Shown here: positions 48,675 to 62,079 of the stretch, piece by piece
How the letters are laid out: each line of letters opens with the position of its first letter
How positions within the stretch are numbered: position 1 is the stretch's first letter
Source of the DNA: Climacium dendroides
Taxonomy: Eukaryota; Streptophyta; Bryopsida; Hypnales; Climaciaceae
Direction of reading: 5' to 3'
DNA length: 64,000 nt
NCBI GenBank assembly: GCA_950106755.1
Contig: OX467088.1
Location: forward strand, 7,796,001 to 7,860,000
Program-made: the position numbers and the translations under genes
The notes under the pieces: model-generated
Told to the model about the DNA's origin: nothing
What the model saw: the letters and a program-made list of their open reading frames with translations, nothing else
Databases searched by the model: none

Positions 48675-50624
48675 TTTGGCCCAAATTGAGTGAGACCTTC
48701 ATTTAATTAAGTGGGTCAAATAACACCAACTTTGTTCATGTATTATTGGTATGTGGTTTTCCAAATGTTATGATTACTTGAGGCAATTGAGTACAACTAA
48801 CATAATGCCATCTTGAGAGTCTTGTCACATTCTCATTGGTTGGTATGATTAGCCATCCAATCTTGAAATAATCGTATCACTCTTTTACAAGACAATGGCT
48901 ATAATTCAACATCCTTTTTTCAATTTGAACCTTGTGAACACCCAAAAATACAAATCATGTTGATGTTTGAGATTCAAGGACATGACTTAATATAAAGTTT
49001 GAGCTTCTCCACCCTCAAATGTTACCTAGAGCACTAACCTTAACTCTTAAAGGATTGAGGCACATTTTGGACTGAAATTACTAAAACTTGCCTCTCTTTA
49101 GGGCAATGAGAAAAAAATATTATTCTTTATTCTTTATTTTTTACATTCAATTGTACAAATTTGTATTAGACTTCTATGGAAATGTGAGGAGAATTTTTCA
49201 GAAACTTTGACTTCATAGATTGTAAGATTATAGCATTAGAAGTTTGATGAAAAAGTTTTTTTTAATCTTACCTTATAAGGTCATAGGCCTCTAACTCCTA
49301 GTGTGAACCTACCAATCAGAAGACTTTATATTTTATTTCCTTCTAAAGTAACATGTTTATTTATTTTTTGACACTTGCATCCTATAAAATGAAGCCACCG
49401 GTAACCAATAACTTAAGCCATAGTGGATATGATCTGCAACAAATGTTTATTGAAGTGCAAAGATAGAAATGACATTGTAGTAGAAAGTTTGGTAAATTTA
49501 CAGTTTGAAGTGAAATTATTATGATTTATAAAAGCCTAAAGTTCAGCTTGACCCATGTCCAATGGAGAGTACTTGTAGGTAACCTTGACACACAAGGAGG
49601 CACAAGTTTTGTAGTAGTGTTGAAATCACATTGGTTACAAAACCCAATTTTTTTTAATTTAAAATTAATGCAAATGAGTCCCACCCCATTGATTGCTTAT
49701 GGGACACTAGTTGGTAATACTTGCCAAATTTCAAAAATAGAGGAAATTTGCACATGTTGCTTAAAATTGCCTAGGCTGCACAAAAATTTCAAGGTATCAT
49801 AAATTTTGATCTTAGCACCCAATTGGAATAAAAATTATACTCCCATCTGAGGGATACATGTTCACACCTGGTGCCCACACCTGGTGCCAAAATTTCATGA
49901 GCATCTACCCAAGATTGACTTCATACACAACTACCCAAAATTCCTTGCATACATCACTTCTGTGGGGATTAATTGAATCCACCTAGTAACATGGAAGTAG
50001 AGCCTTGTCATTGAATATGTTCCCATCTTTGAGATTATATCTTATAATATCCAAGAACATGAAAGTAAAGCCTCATTATGGAAAACAACATCCCTTGTCA
50101 CCACTGGCAAGACACGGAACAAGGCTCTACTTGTCACTTTTCCTAGAAAGTCCATAACCACCGATCCGTCCACGAGTCCAGCATATGCAATAGTAAAACA
50201 ATGTGTGAACATTTTGCAACTACCACTTAAGACAAGGCATGGAATACTGATGAGGACGAAAGACTATGTTGCATCTAAATAATATAGAACCATTAGCATC
50301 TGTAGAATGACTGCAGGAGAATCTCAGTCCCGCATTGAACTGGTCCTCAGTATCATATCTGTGAGACTAGGAATGCTCTGTAAATTAACGCAGGAGTGAC
50401 TGTCTAAGGACTATTCATCCGTAGCAGAGGAAACATCCCCATCTAAAATCCAGGAGAGGTAGAGATTTCACTCCACAAAGCATTCATTTCTAAGCAATTA
50501 CAACAATCCCTCCTTATCAAACCTATTCCTCATGGAGTTCGAAATTCAGTGATGAGACACTAATTGATACCTTTCGTAAGGCTCCTATGGAGCAGGAGGA
50601 TTATCCTGCCCCTCGAATCATCTC

Positions 50625-53600
50625 CTAGAATAATTCCCACCTGCTCCCCAACCAGTGTTCTCCTCGTCTCTGCCATTTGGTCTGCAGGAGCTCAAGCACT
50701 GCGGTGACTACTGGTTTCCCCTCTTTGTGAATGTCATACTGAGGGTCTTTCACTTTCCTATCAAGGAGAAGATCCAGTTGTCTCCGCAGCTCCTGTTTAT
50801 TCCAGACCACATGATACATGATGAGGATAGAGAAATTGGAACGTTTGAAACATAAAGCGTTCAATTTTTATTTTTTGATAAATTGACATTCCATCACAAA
50901 TCCATGAGGTTTTCTTCCAATATGATAGATTTTCATTCTAATTAAGTCAAATGCAGGTTTCCATGTGTGTCGTTCAAAAAAATAATTTCTTAGATTCATC
51001 CTCATTCATAATCATGGAAAAATATATAAAAGCTTGAACTTAGATTATTGATGTCCTGCCTTTGAAGTAACGCAAAAAATTTAAAAACCAAGTAGAAACC
51101 CTCCAAATTTTAGATTTCTAAAATGGGTACAAGAAATAAATTGCTAAACGAAACTTCGCAAACATATGACCTCAGAAATGAGAAAATTAAAATGCATGAC
51201 CTTTTAAGGATTGATGCACTAAAAACACAGGTTCCGTCAAATGAAACTGAAACGTGCCAGGACTCCAGGGGTAAGAAATAAACTTACTTGAACCAACTGA
51301 AGAGTCTTCTTAGAAGCTTGAAATTGCAGATAACCTCAATCACGTAGGCTACATCATCAATAGTGATACTAGTCTCAGCAATATTGGTGGCCAGTACAAT
51401 CTTCAATTCCTGCAACCACAAATGTCAACATCGTTAAACTCTGCTGGTAATTCTGCATAATAGCACTACAGAACGGTAATCAGATGGTCTTAATTCCAAG
51501 CAATAGTAATAAGATAACCCTGTAACTGTCCCAGTAGTAGGCGTAACCTGAGACATAAGAAAATCACAATGGACCTGATAATGGGCACAAAAGCGGTAAC
51601 AATTTTTCTTTATAATCAAGAATTACCAACGAAACATTCCAAAAAAACAATATGAAAAGAGCTTGGGTACGCCATGCAATCCGTTCGTTTCAATTGTGGA
51701 CAGAAGTGAAAGGACAACTCACCGCACACCAGCTGGAGGCCTCTGAAAAATTTCTCTCTGATTGATAGTCGGCATGGACCCGTGAAGAGGCAACAGAAGA
51801 ACCCGTCTAGAATCATTAAACAAGGAATTTCCCTTAAGACGCTCAACAAGTTTGGAGGTCTCATCCCACCCTGCATGTCAAGAACAGAAGAACGGCGCCT
51901 TCTTCTCCCTCTTTCACACAGATATGCTGAAGAGCTGCTTCAACCTACAATCACCAACCACGTACTTGGATTTCACAGACTCGGACGGCAAATAAAACAG
52001 AAGCGGTTTTCCAAAGCACCCTTCTCAAACCAAAAAATCACAAAGTGAGAATCGCGGCTTCTATGATTCCAAACGTCATTCCCGAAAACATAGTTTTAAG
52101 TGCAGGTCGACTCTTTCAGCAGTGGATTTCGAGGAAAATCAACGCACCAATTCCAAGTCAATCTGCTCTTCGTTCCATGCTTGCTGTGACTGCTGTGTAC
52201 CACGACTGTACTTCTGATGCTCTGAATCTATGTTTGCTCCCTGCGTCACAAGATAGTCTCACGATAAGAACTGTGTCCCACCTTTTCCCTGAAACAAAGT
52301 TAACCCCTGAATGCTCGAGGCAACAAATTTTGGTGTCGACAATACTTTTAAGTTAAATAAAACCTTCAAATCACTTTTGCACTTTTAACACCTTCATGAT
52401 CAAACATTATAATCTTTCAATCCATAAGTGATATTGTTGTGTTTTCTGTTCCTATGTGATCTCTAACATAACATGTCTAGTTTGAATTTGTACAGTTACA
52501 ATCAAAAAAATTAATACAACTTATCAGAATGTTGGAATTTTGTTCAATTTAGAATAAATTCCTAGAAGCTCAAAGAAGGCCTTGGACATTTAGGGGTTAA
52601 AGTGTTCATTCAAAGTAGATAGCTCGACAGGTCAAACAAATTGGAAGAAAATTGCTAGAGACTACAAACTCAGAAATAGGACAAGATCATCAAGGGCAAT
52701 TTCACCACTTTGATAACAGTCATACCTCAAACGGTTCAAGAACTGAATCCTGCACCTTTTCTTGTGTCTTTCGTCTTCTGCCTCCCCACCTCCACCATTG
52801 AATCCTCCTTGGTCAGCAATAATAGGGAAGCGAGTCAGCTCCAGCACATCCTCCAAGAAAAGCTCATTCACTGGAAAAGTGAATCCCTGTATACATTGAA
52901 CACTCATTCAGTAAAAAGAACGACAAAACAAATGGTCTATGACTGCAGCGATCAGTGAGTGCCTGTCCAAAATATAGAGCTTTCCACTAAGGACTATCTG
53001 AAATGCGTCCCCATCTCAAGCCTGATTCATTGCTCGTGACATACTCTCCCCTAGAAAAACAGTGGCGCATGAGCTTGAAAGGCTATCCCTTCTTCAAATT
53101 GAGCTTAATTTTGCAAAACAAGGTGTCAAAGATTCCTTTCACGCTTTCACACTACTCAGAGGGTGCTCAAAAATGATCATCTGCAATGTAATGACACAGA
53201 GACCTCCAATACCCTAAAACCAGAGCTCGTCACAAAACCCTCCATTCAGGATTAGATCACCCCCGGTCACCCAGGTTCACCCGCACCAATTTGAAACTAG
53301 AGAAAAATCTACAACGATGTCCTCAAATTGCGTAATTCAAACCCACAATATTACGACACAGAGTTCTCCCAAACCCTAAAACCAAAGACCGTAACAAAAC
53401 TCTCCAGATAGATAAATCCCTCCGGTGAACCAGAGATCCCCAGGTTCACCCGCATCAATTTTAAATCTAACCAAAGAAACTCTAACGTCCTCAATTGCGT
53501 AAATCCAAGATCACGAAATGCAATCGAATGTCATAAATTCGTAGACAGCCCTCCCCTCCTCTAAATTCCAATGCACAAGAAAGCATGAAAAACAAATAAG

Positions 53601-53805
53601 CTCCACAATAAAGCAAAAAACTAACAATGGATTCTACCTCGATCGCTTTGCATCTGCTTCAACTTCTCAGCTCTCCACGCAGGATCCCACCGTCGCTGCC
53701 CTCCTCCTCCTCGACCTCCGCGACCCCAACCCAACCCAACCCTCGTCCACCCGCGCGGCCTCCACCTCCCCTGCCGCGCCCTTGCGAATTAGGACCTCCC
53801 GGCAT
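50625..53805 (-). pseudogene. decayed DExH-box RNA helicase (DHX36-like plant family)
   Basis: Remnants appear in family order on the minus strand. 53805-53638: Gly/Arg-rich N-terminus, then QRRWDPAWRAEKLKQ. 52886-52726: GFTFPVNELFLEDVLE, then KVQDSVLEPFE. To 52148: KYSRGTQQSQQAWNEEQID. 51944-51723: QHICVKEGEEGAVLLFLT, then GWDETSKLVERLKG and LPLHGSMPTINQREIF. 51409-51334: LKIVLATNIAETSITIDDVA (motif V region). 50792-50625: the C-terminal segment with LRRQLDLLLDRKVKDPQYDI. Missing are RecA1 with the Walker A and DEAH motifs, motif VI and the helicase-associated domains; spacing (about 700 bp between 53638 and 52886, 540 bp between 51334 and 50792) is too small for them. Frames break within exon 1, within 52886-52726, at a four-base TGCA insertion between FLT and GWDE, and at the 51723/51409 junction. 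It cannot encode an active helicase. Confidence 0.75.
52300..52600 (-). mobile_element. TTAA-ended TIR element, 301 bp, inside the helicase relic
   Basis: Reads TTAACCCCTGAATGCTCGAG at one end and GGACATTTAGGGGTTAA at the other. In reverse complement it matches both ends of 48040-48674 and lacks that element's middle, so it looks like an internal-deletion derivative. It sits in what was an intron between the GFTFPV and KYSRGT exons of the helicase relic. Confidence 0.65.
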
Positions 53806-55371
53806 TGCTGCAGAGGCGCACAACCTCGAAGCTCGCTGTCTCCAGCAGCTGAATGCCAAAGCCGTTGCGGGTCTTAGAAAGGAGCCGGCGAAAACCCTTG
53901 CGACTAAGATTTAAGTTAAGGCTCTCAAAACAAGCTCATTGCGTGAAGAGCTCTGTGTAACCAAGCGAAGAAGAAGGTAAGCAGAGCATTTTGCTGCAGT
54001 TTCGGAGACGACAAGCAAGTGTGAGTGGCGTTTGGTGGCGTAAAGCCGCGTGACAGTTCAGTTGCTGCGACGCACTAATGGAGCTCTTCGGTGGTTCGGG
54101 CTACAGCAGAGTCGCTGTGTCGCTCAGAGTGGAGCTTCGGTTTAGGGTTTCAATTGGTGGTTTAGACACATGGCAAACGAAGGTTGAATGTTTTCCTGAT
54201 TTATAGGGTTCAATTGGGATGGAAGGAGGCTCACATAAGGTAGAACTACCCATTACCATACAGATTTGCTATCTAGGTACTTTGGAGAAGTTATTTATGA
54301 GCTCTCATATTTTTCAGAGATTGAATTGTTTGAGAGAAGTCAATTGCAAAAGGAATGAAGACATTCTGACAAGAATTGAATTTTTTGTGATTTTTCAAAG
54401 CTGAAATGTAAAACTGTGAGTAGACCCTTGGTAAAGCATGACCAGACCATTGTTGAAGCGTGGGCTGATGTGTCCGCTCCCCAGTGCATTGCCATCATGA
54501 TCATAGATGAGTAAGATTGCGGTAATAAGATGGGCCAGTGACAGAAATGGGAGGAACCTGTAGGTGGGGGAATTGGGTAAATGGTGGTAATGGGTAGTTC
54601 TACCTTAAGTCCTAATGTCAAATTTGACATTACTGGTAGGCTTTATATTTTGACGCATTGATTGATTTTTTGAAAATCTAAAATTTATTTCTTTGTTGGC
54701 TTTCTTTTAGAGTAAGAAATAATCTATAAGTCTCAATATCTAACTTTTTGGAAAACAATTTTATCATTCAACCTTGATATCCATTAAGAAATTGAAACTT
54801 TTAATTTTATCATCTTTTAGCACACTTAGAATTTGTACTTAGCGGTAATTTTGCATGTAGAACAAGCATAACATGATTTTGTTTTAACTCCATAACAGGC
54901 TTTTATAAATTGCTTACAAAAAATCTATTTTAGAGGGATCCAATTTTGGTTTTAAACCAAAAAGTCATAAAATTAGCATTCATTTGACACAATGTCACCA
55001 AAAAAATCTTCAATTACATGAAATATAGTCTACAAAATGAATTACTAGAAAGAATTTAATTGTTGTCACCTTTGCAAACACTTTTTTCCCTATCATGGTG
55101 TTAACTGAAAATTAAAGTCTATGATGTCATCAATAAACTTCAAAATACAATATCTTGAAGGGAGAAACTAAGTACTAAACAAGTGCATTTGAATTATCTA
55201 TAGTTAATCCCTCCGATATAGATATAATTCAAGTTTAATTCAAAAGGATAATTTCAAATAAACTATTCAACCAAACTCAACTAAATTTTTTTCATCTTTT
55301 GTTGTTATTCATTTTGGTATATCCATTCACAACATATTGCCATTAGGATGGAATTTCCACATATACTACTC

Positions 55372-55631
55372 CTACATCACAAAGTTTAGACCCTACAATT
55401 TGTCAATAGTTATCATGTGGTTATCATTGTTTCATGGATTCGCCCGTTAATCACAATTTATTGCATTATTACATGCATTACTTTGCATCGTTATCGCATC
55501 GTTACAATGCATTACTTGCAACTACATCGTAACGATGCGATAAATTGTAATTAATGTGCAAAACCATGAAACGATGATAATCACATGATAATTGTTGACA
55601 AACCGTAGGGTCTAAACTTTGTGATGCTACT
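55372..55631. mobile_element. fold-back (long inverted repeat) element, about 260 bp
   Basis: The left arm from 55372 (TACATCACAAAGTTTAGACC) and the right arm ending near 55631 (GGTCTAAACTTTGTGATG) are near-complements for over 100 nt each. The match continues through TTATCATGTG, TTTCATGG and ACAATTTAT. The centre repeats CATCGTTA and TAACGATG. The whole piece can fold into one hairpin. It is non-coding; perhaps a MITE or a young small-RNA source. Confidence 0.7.
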
Positions 55632-56722
55632 TGAAGAAGTACAAAGTAAGAACAATTTACTTTTATTTTTTCACAAGACCTAGAATGACAAAAAGGCCCT
55701 ATAAAATTGACAATCTAAGACTTGAAAACTCATAAAATCAAATAGAATTGTCATTGTATTTCCATGATTTAAATAAAATTGTCATTTTTATTTAAATTAA
55801 TTTTTAATATATAATAGGTTTAGATTTTGAAGTGACAATATCCATGTCAAATAATCCCTAAACTAGCTCTTAGGGCAAAATTAAAATTAGCATGACTACA
55901 AATTAGACCAAAAAAATTATTTTTCATTTTTTTCTTGCCTTTAAAAAAGTTTCAAATAGGATTTATTTTCTTTTACGTTGATCACTTCTTTCAATTTAGA
56001 TGTCTTCTTCCATGTTTTGATTGTTGAATTGTCCCAATTGGTATTAGTGTAGTGAGAAAGGATATGATTGATTCTAATAAGTTAATAAGTATTGTGTGAA
56101 TGAAAATTACCTAGTTGCATAATAAAGACTTGAAAAGCCAAGTTGGTGGTTGATGTTCATCAACTGTTGCCACCTATTTAGATGCTTCTCTATCCAATTG
56201 TTTTTCAGCCACTTCTATAAATTTGTGTGCATGTGAGTCCAACCTAAAGTGGGCTATATTTTTATTTATTTTTGGAATAGAAAATTGATTACCAAATTTG
56301 TAGGTGTGTGTGCTTGTATTGTAAATGGTTTGATTGGATTGTAAATGATTTTTGTTTGAAGTTATATACGAAGTAAAAAATGTGAGAAGTTGGGTGTTTA
56401 TTGGATTATGAAAAATGTGTGTATTTCCTAATTGTGTGATGAACATTTGATTTGATTTGGAATTGGTAAGTGTCCATTGAGCTTTTGTAATTGTTTTTAT
56501 ATTGGCATTTTCTTATTTTAAAATGATAATTGTTGTCCTTGGGTTGTGTTACCTACTTTGGAGATGAACTTATTTACATAAATTAGTCCTACTTGAACAT
56601 CTTTTGTGATTCAATCCTATTATACTAGTGAGTGATTTTCTATTCAATATTATTTTATTTATGCATTTCTATCTTGAGATGACAAGAAGCTAATTAAAAA
56701 TCATTAAAAAAATTATTAAGAA

Positions 56723-58748
56723 TTGACCCCTAAAGGACTCAAGGTGATTTTCAAGAGAAATTGTCAAAAAATACAATGCAATCTTCTTGTCATTTTCTAG
56801 TGCATTCATTTGGCCAAAATTGTAAATATAGATTTTTTTAAACTTCACCCATACAATAGTGTAGTAAATTATAATTATGAAAATGAGTGGAAAAAATTTC
56901 AAACTATTTGACCTTGTAGACTGAAATATTATAATATAATTAAATAGAAAGTAGGAAGAAATTAGAGGGGGGGCTCCTTTGAATAGCAAAAAATAGAGAA
57001 ATGGTGATCAAACTCCTTTGATGTTCAGAATGGAGCTCTTTTGAGTTTTATCTCTAGTTTTGATTCTACCTACGATAATTCACAAGCATGCATATGGCAA
57101 GTAGAACTAAAGATTGTAACTCAAGACAACAACCACCATGAGTTTAGAGCTTAAATCAAGATGAAGTGGTGGATTACAATGCATTTATTGTCGAGGACCA
57201 CATCTTAAACTTAGCTTACAACTCCATACCAAGTATAGACTAATTTACAATTAATTCTAATGTTTTAGGTGAGATAAAAAAAATTATTTTTATTCTTGCA
57301 AAATAGGGTCAACAAACTTTAAGCCTTCTTGGAGTGAAATCTTTACTCTACACAATATTTGATACTCTATACTATCATACATTTCATCTTGCTAGGTATA
57401 CTTTTGCAAAATTTCAAAAGCAAATACAAATTCTACCTTATTCTAAAGCACCATGCAAAAAAAGGTAGTCAGATAAACTAGCAATACACTAATCATTTGG
57501 GGTTGATTTCTTGTGTAACAAGTTTTTTTGTTTGAAATCCAAGTAGTGGAAGCTTAGAGATAAACATTTGAAATGAAGGGGAGAAAATTCAAAACATTTG
57601 AGGGTTCAAACTACAAGATAATAGCCGGCTTTAAACTTAAACAAAAATGTTTTATTCAAACTTATTGTGTAGAAGTAGCAACAAAGTGTTTTTCAACATA
57701 TTTAGATGTATTTCTTTCATTTCATATAACTCCATATAGCTTTTGGAGGAAACATTTAAACTCCTAAAAGTTTATGACTATGCTTTATAAAAAAATCACT
57801 TTAAAATTGTCATTCTAAAGCAAAGGGCTACTATGGGAAAATCTATTTTTTATATTCAATATATAATATTGAATTAGAGTTACTCGAAAATGTGAGAAAA
57901 ATATTTCAAACACTTTGGTCATATAGATGGAAAGCTATTTGTGCTCAAGTTTAATTAAAAATAAATTAAAGGATATTTTGCACCTTGCTTTAGTAGGTTT
58001 GGATTGAGCTTCAAATGCATTAGGGCAATTTTAAAGTCAACAAAAATGATTGAAGTCTAAGCTCTTCTATTTGAAAATTTTGCTATTGTCCCTATTTCCA
58101 ATTATGTACTACAAATGCTTTAAAGGAATTGGAGAAGGTCATCTACATTAATCCTACACTCTAAACAACTCAACTTTTTATATAAGTCAATTATTTAGAG
58201 TGGTTGGAGTAATTTTTTTCTCTACATTGAAAGCTTTGATTTGTTCTATTTGAATTAGCGATGTGAAAGTTATGATGTGTCTTGTTTTTTAAACAATCAA
58301 CGCATTTTTCTTGAAAAAACAACATGTAAGATTTGTTTTGAACTCAATTTCTACAATTTAAAATAACAAACATTTATAGGATGTAGACTACTTGCAACTC
58401 TAAATCTACTAAAACAAGGCGCAAAAAAATTCATTTGAGGCTTGGATTATTTGGGTTAATCATCCAAATGGTGAGAATGTTCTAGTAGACAATTCATATC
58501 TTTTATTTTCATGTTTATTTTTTAAAATTCAAAATTGAGAACAAAAGACAACTTTATATTTTTAAAACCTCATTGCCTCATAACTTTTACCTCATAATTC
58601 AAAATTGAATGGTTCAAATCTATTTGAGTAGTTATCAATATATACAATTTTTAAAAATTTATGCAAAACTTCCAAATCATGAAGTCTTCAAAGACTGCTT
58701 GAATTCTCAAAAAGTACAAAGCGGGCTCCTTGGTCTTTTAGGGGTTAA
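56723..58748. mobile_element. possible 2-kb TTAA-type element
   Basis: Left end TTGACCCCTAAAGGACTCAA (TTAA altered to TTGA), right end TTGGTCTTTTAGGGGTTAA. The inverted termini share CCCCTAAA and a GGTCC/CTTGG-type block. The interior right part (about 58229-58280, AAGCTTTGAT to GTGAAAGTTATGA) is shared with the elements at 60 and 63.9 kb. No transposase ORF is visible in 2 kb. Pairing these two ends is plausible but not proven. Confidence 0.45.
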
Positions 58749-59886
58749 AGTTTACAACTTATTTATGAAAAGGGCCCCATTTGCACAAGGTAGGGTGACC
58801 TATTTTTTTTGTGAATGAGGGGTATGTGATGTAGTTTAGCAACTTTGAATGTGCTAAACCAACAAAAAAGTTGCTAAAACAAGTTTTTAGTTTTGCACTT
58901 CTTAAAAGCAAGTTCGCCTAGGCATTGAGAATAAGTTGGATTGTAATCTATTCTTCTTTAATTTTGATTACCTCCAAACCTGAATTAAAAAATTAGCAAA
59001 AAATAGTATAATCTTCACTATTTATAGTCCCTCACCACAAAAAATTATCCCACCTACCATAGCTCAATCAAATTTATACTAAAATATTTACCATTGTCAA
59101 AAGAAAGTTGTATACCATATGCCATTACCATCTTGAAAGTTAATTCTATTGTAGATACTCTTCCAAAGCTCCCATGGGCCCAACCTTTGATATAATGTTC
59201 AAGAAAAACCAACAGCTAGTTCAAAGTTAGCCAAGTGGAATTGGAGAAAAAATAACACTTACAATTTGAAAACATTGACAAAAAAACTAGTGAAAAAATT
59301 CTATAAAATTTCTATTTTGAGTAAAAATAGAAAAGATAACCAAATTCAATACTTGAAAAAAAAAAAACCCAGTTCAATTTGGAAATTGAAGGAAAATGGC
59401 CAGTAAATTTAAAAAAAAATTCCAAACATTGCTCTTGAACACCTTAGGCCTTAAATTAAGTTAGGAATAGTTTCACTCTATTTTGGATCAATGTACATTG
59501 TTTTCGATGAATAAATGAAACTTCATCCATATATTATAAGTCCCATTTGTTTCCATTGATATAAATAGTTTCATCCTTCTAGTGATTATTGCTATTTGCA
59601 TTGCCTAGAATAAATAAATAAACAAATTTGGTATCAACATTTATAGAATTGGTTAAAAAAAATTCCATTGATACTTAAAATTTTTAGTAGATAAAATAAA
59701 TATGCATTGGAGAAAATCCTTGAGAAAATTAGATTTTAGTCTAGATTGCAACAAACAATAGAATTTGATAGCCACTAATTTCTAACTTCCTCCACATTGA
59801 AATTAGCATCTATTTAGTTAGTTTTGCATTGCAGTATTTCCAATAGTCCTTTATTATTTGCAATATCCTTTCTTTCCTATTTTTTC

Positions 59887-60824
59887 TTAATCCCTAAAAG
59901 TCCCAAATGTCCCCTTGGAGGACCCTTCAGAATTTGGGCAGGTTCCTACATCCTCAATTTTGTGTGATTTTCTTTAAAAATTTTCAAAAGATATAAAAAC
60001 TCATTAGCTTTGTGGGAGTATAATTTTTATTTCAATTGGTGCCCAAAAGCAAAAGTTATGCAAACTTAAACATAATTTTCACTTCCCTGGGCAAAAAAAG
60101 AAACCCACAAAAAATTGAAGTAAAATTTTAAATATTTTTTTCCTTATAGATTTTATTTTTGTCTATAATCGAAGTTTTGATTCATTCTATTTGGATTAGT
60201 GATGTGAAAGTTATGAACAATTGTATTTTTTGAGCAATCTAAACATCTTCTTGAAAAAATAACTCATGAGATTCATTTCTAAATGCAATTTTTGCAATTT
60301 AAAAGAAAAAATCATTTGATGAGGTTAAGTTTGCTTGCAAGAACAATCTCCTTGTTGGGATTATGGTGTTTCAATTCCACCTTAGAGCTATTAATAATTT
60401 AATTCTTTTGTTGAATCTCATATCTACTTCTACTTAGCAATTTTTTAATGAGTGGAAATCAAGTGTTTTTCTTCTTGAAATTTTTTCCCAACTCTCAACT
60501 CAAATTTTCAACATAAAAAAATTAAACCTCAAACTCAATAGTAAATTATTTTTGAAATAAGGAGATTCAAAGCCAATAAATCTAATCACAAAATATGCAA
60601 AAAAAACCCCTTGTTTTCTTCACTTTAAATGCAAATATCTTACAATCTATGTAATCAATGTTTCTGAAATTTCTACTACACATTCTTATAATAGTCTAGT
60701 ATAAGATCCTACAATTGGATATGCCAAAAAAATGAAAATTTCAAGAGTTTTGCACCTTGCAATAGAAATGACAGTTTCGAGTGTTTTTTGAAAGGAAAAA
60801 AGGCCTTGGGACTTCATGGGTTAA
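59887..60824. mobile_element. possible 938-bp TTAA-type element
   Basis: Left end TTAATCCCTAAAAGTCCCAA, right end GGCCTTGGGACTTCATGGGTTAA (last 16: GACTTCATGGGTTAA). The termini are imperfect inverted repeats sharing GTCCC/GGGAC. The interior matches 63578-64000 in order: AGTATAATTTTTATTTCAAT, AAAAGTTATGC, TTTGATTCATT, TGAAAGTTATG. Confidence 0.5.
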
Positions 60825-62079
60825 TACTACTCACTCCCAAAGTAAGGTGCGTGCGGTTTCAAATGCACACTAGTTCTAAAACCATCCACCTCTTCAAATG
60901 TACACTATTTATACATGTTGTTTTTTCACAACCTTCGACAATGTGCAAACAATGTACATTTCAGGAGGCGGGTGATTTCAAAGCCCCATGCCATTCCAAC
61001 TTCAAATTTTCATAACTAATTCCACAAAGCTCTAAAAAAAATATAAGAACGACTTGAATTGGATGCCTATTCCACTTGTCTTTCAAAGAAAATTTACCGA
61101 AAAATTAATTTCAAGAAGCCAAAGTTGATGCCTATTTAATTTGTCTTGAAGGTAAGGTAGAAACACCCATTCTTGCATATGTTCCTATTTTTTGTTCCTA
61201 GACTCACCCAACTATGTCCCTGGACTTTGGTGAATGTATCCCCCACATGCTTAACATTGATTGGCCAACACATTCAAAGGACACATGTTTGACTGTAATT
61301 TGTTGACAACTGATTTTTGCAAGGTTCAATTTTGGGGGCACCTATCGGATAGTTTCAGTGGTCTACGCAGCCAACCCTTTGAAAAATCATAGAAATTACA
61401 TACAATGTCCGAAAAATCTAATTAAATTTTTTTTAAATATTCATGATTTTCACTTGCACATACTATAGTAATATTATTTTTTTTAGAAAAATATGCCTCC
61501 AACTATACTGATTTGCTTAAATTGACGATTTTAGGTGCCATATTGCACTAAATTCCATAAACCAAGTTACTACACTAAAATTGGTAAACAATGTTGGCTA
61601 CACTAATTATCAACAATAACACTAATTGTGATTTGCAAGGTTTAGTGTTAGAACATTATTTACCTATTCTAACACTATTTTAGCTCTATAGTAAAATTTG
61701 GTCATTTCAACATTTCTACGCAATGTCCGGGGAGTACCGACATTTAGTTACGAGCTAGCCGGTTGGTTTTGAGAATTTCCGAATGGATTTCAAAATATTT
61801 GGAAAAAAACCAATCATTTAAGAGGAAAATTAGAAAATATTCTCTATTTTATAAAGGTCTAGCGGAGAGAATGCTTCAAGCAACCGTTTGGTCTCAGAAA
61901 ATGTAGGATTTTAGCCGGTTAAGCTAAAAATCTCCCTGGACTGTGTTTCTACAAAAGTGCATTTAGTGTTAAACGGAAACAAAATATAAAAGTTGAAATG
62001 ATAATATAATAAGGTAAAGGTATGATCTAGTGTCACTACAACACTAATTATCACCCAACACTATTTACCCATTGTAGTG

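Larger units (their letters stand above)
46824..50624. other. AT-rich intergenic with repeats
   Basis: Lies between the DUF688 stop and the helicase relic. It contains the 635-bp TTAA element at 48040-48674 and a 52-bp direct duplication at 47610-47713. A segment around 49560-49870 resembles, in reverse orientation, the interior of the 60- and 64-kb repeats (ATAAAAATTATACTCCCA). An open frame at 49521-49802 (93 codons) overlaps that repeat and is not considered a gene. Confidence 0.45.

Noticed and set aside
50249..50275. CTGATGAGGACGAAAGAC, resembling a hammerhead ribozyme core
   Set aside because: The CUGAUGA and GAAA boxes are separated by only four bases, too few for stem II, and no complementary flanks for stems I and III were found.
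52045..52356. 103-codon plus-strand frame
   Set aside because: It is antisense to the helicase relic (KYSRGTQQSQQAW exon) and runs into the TTAA element.
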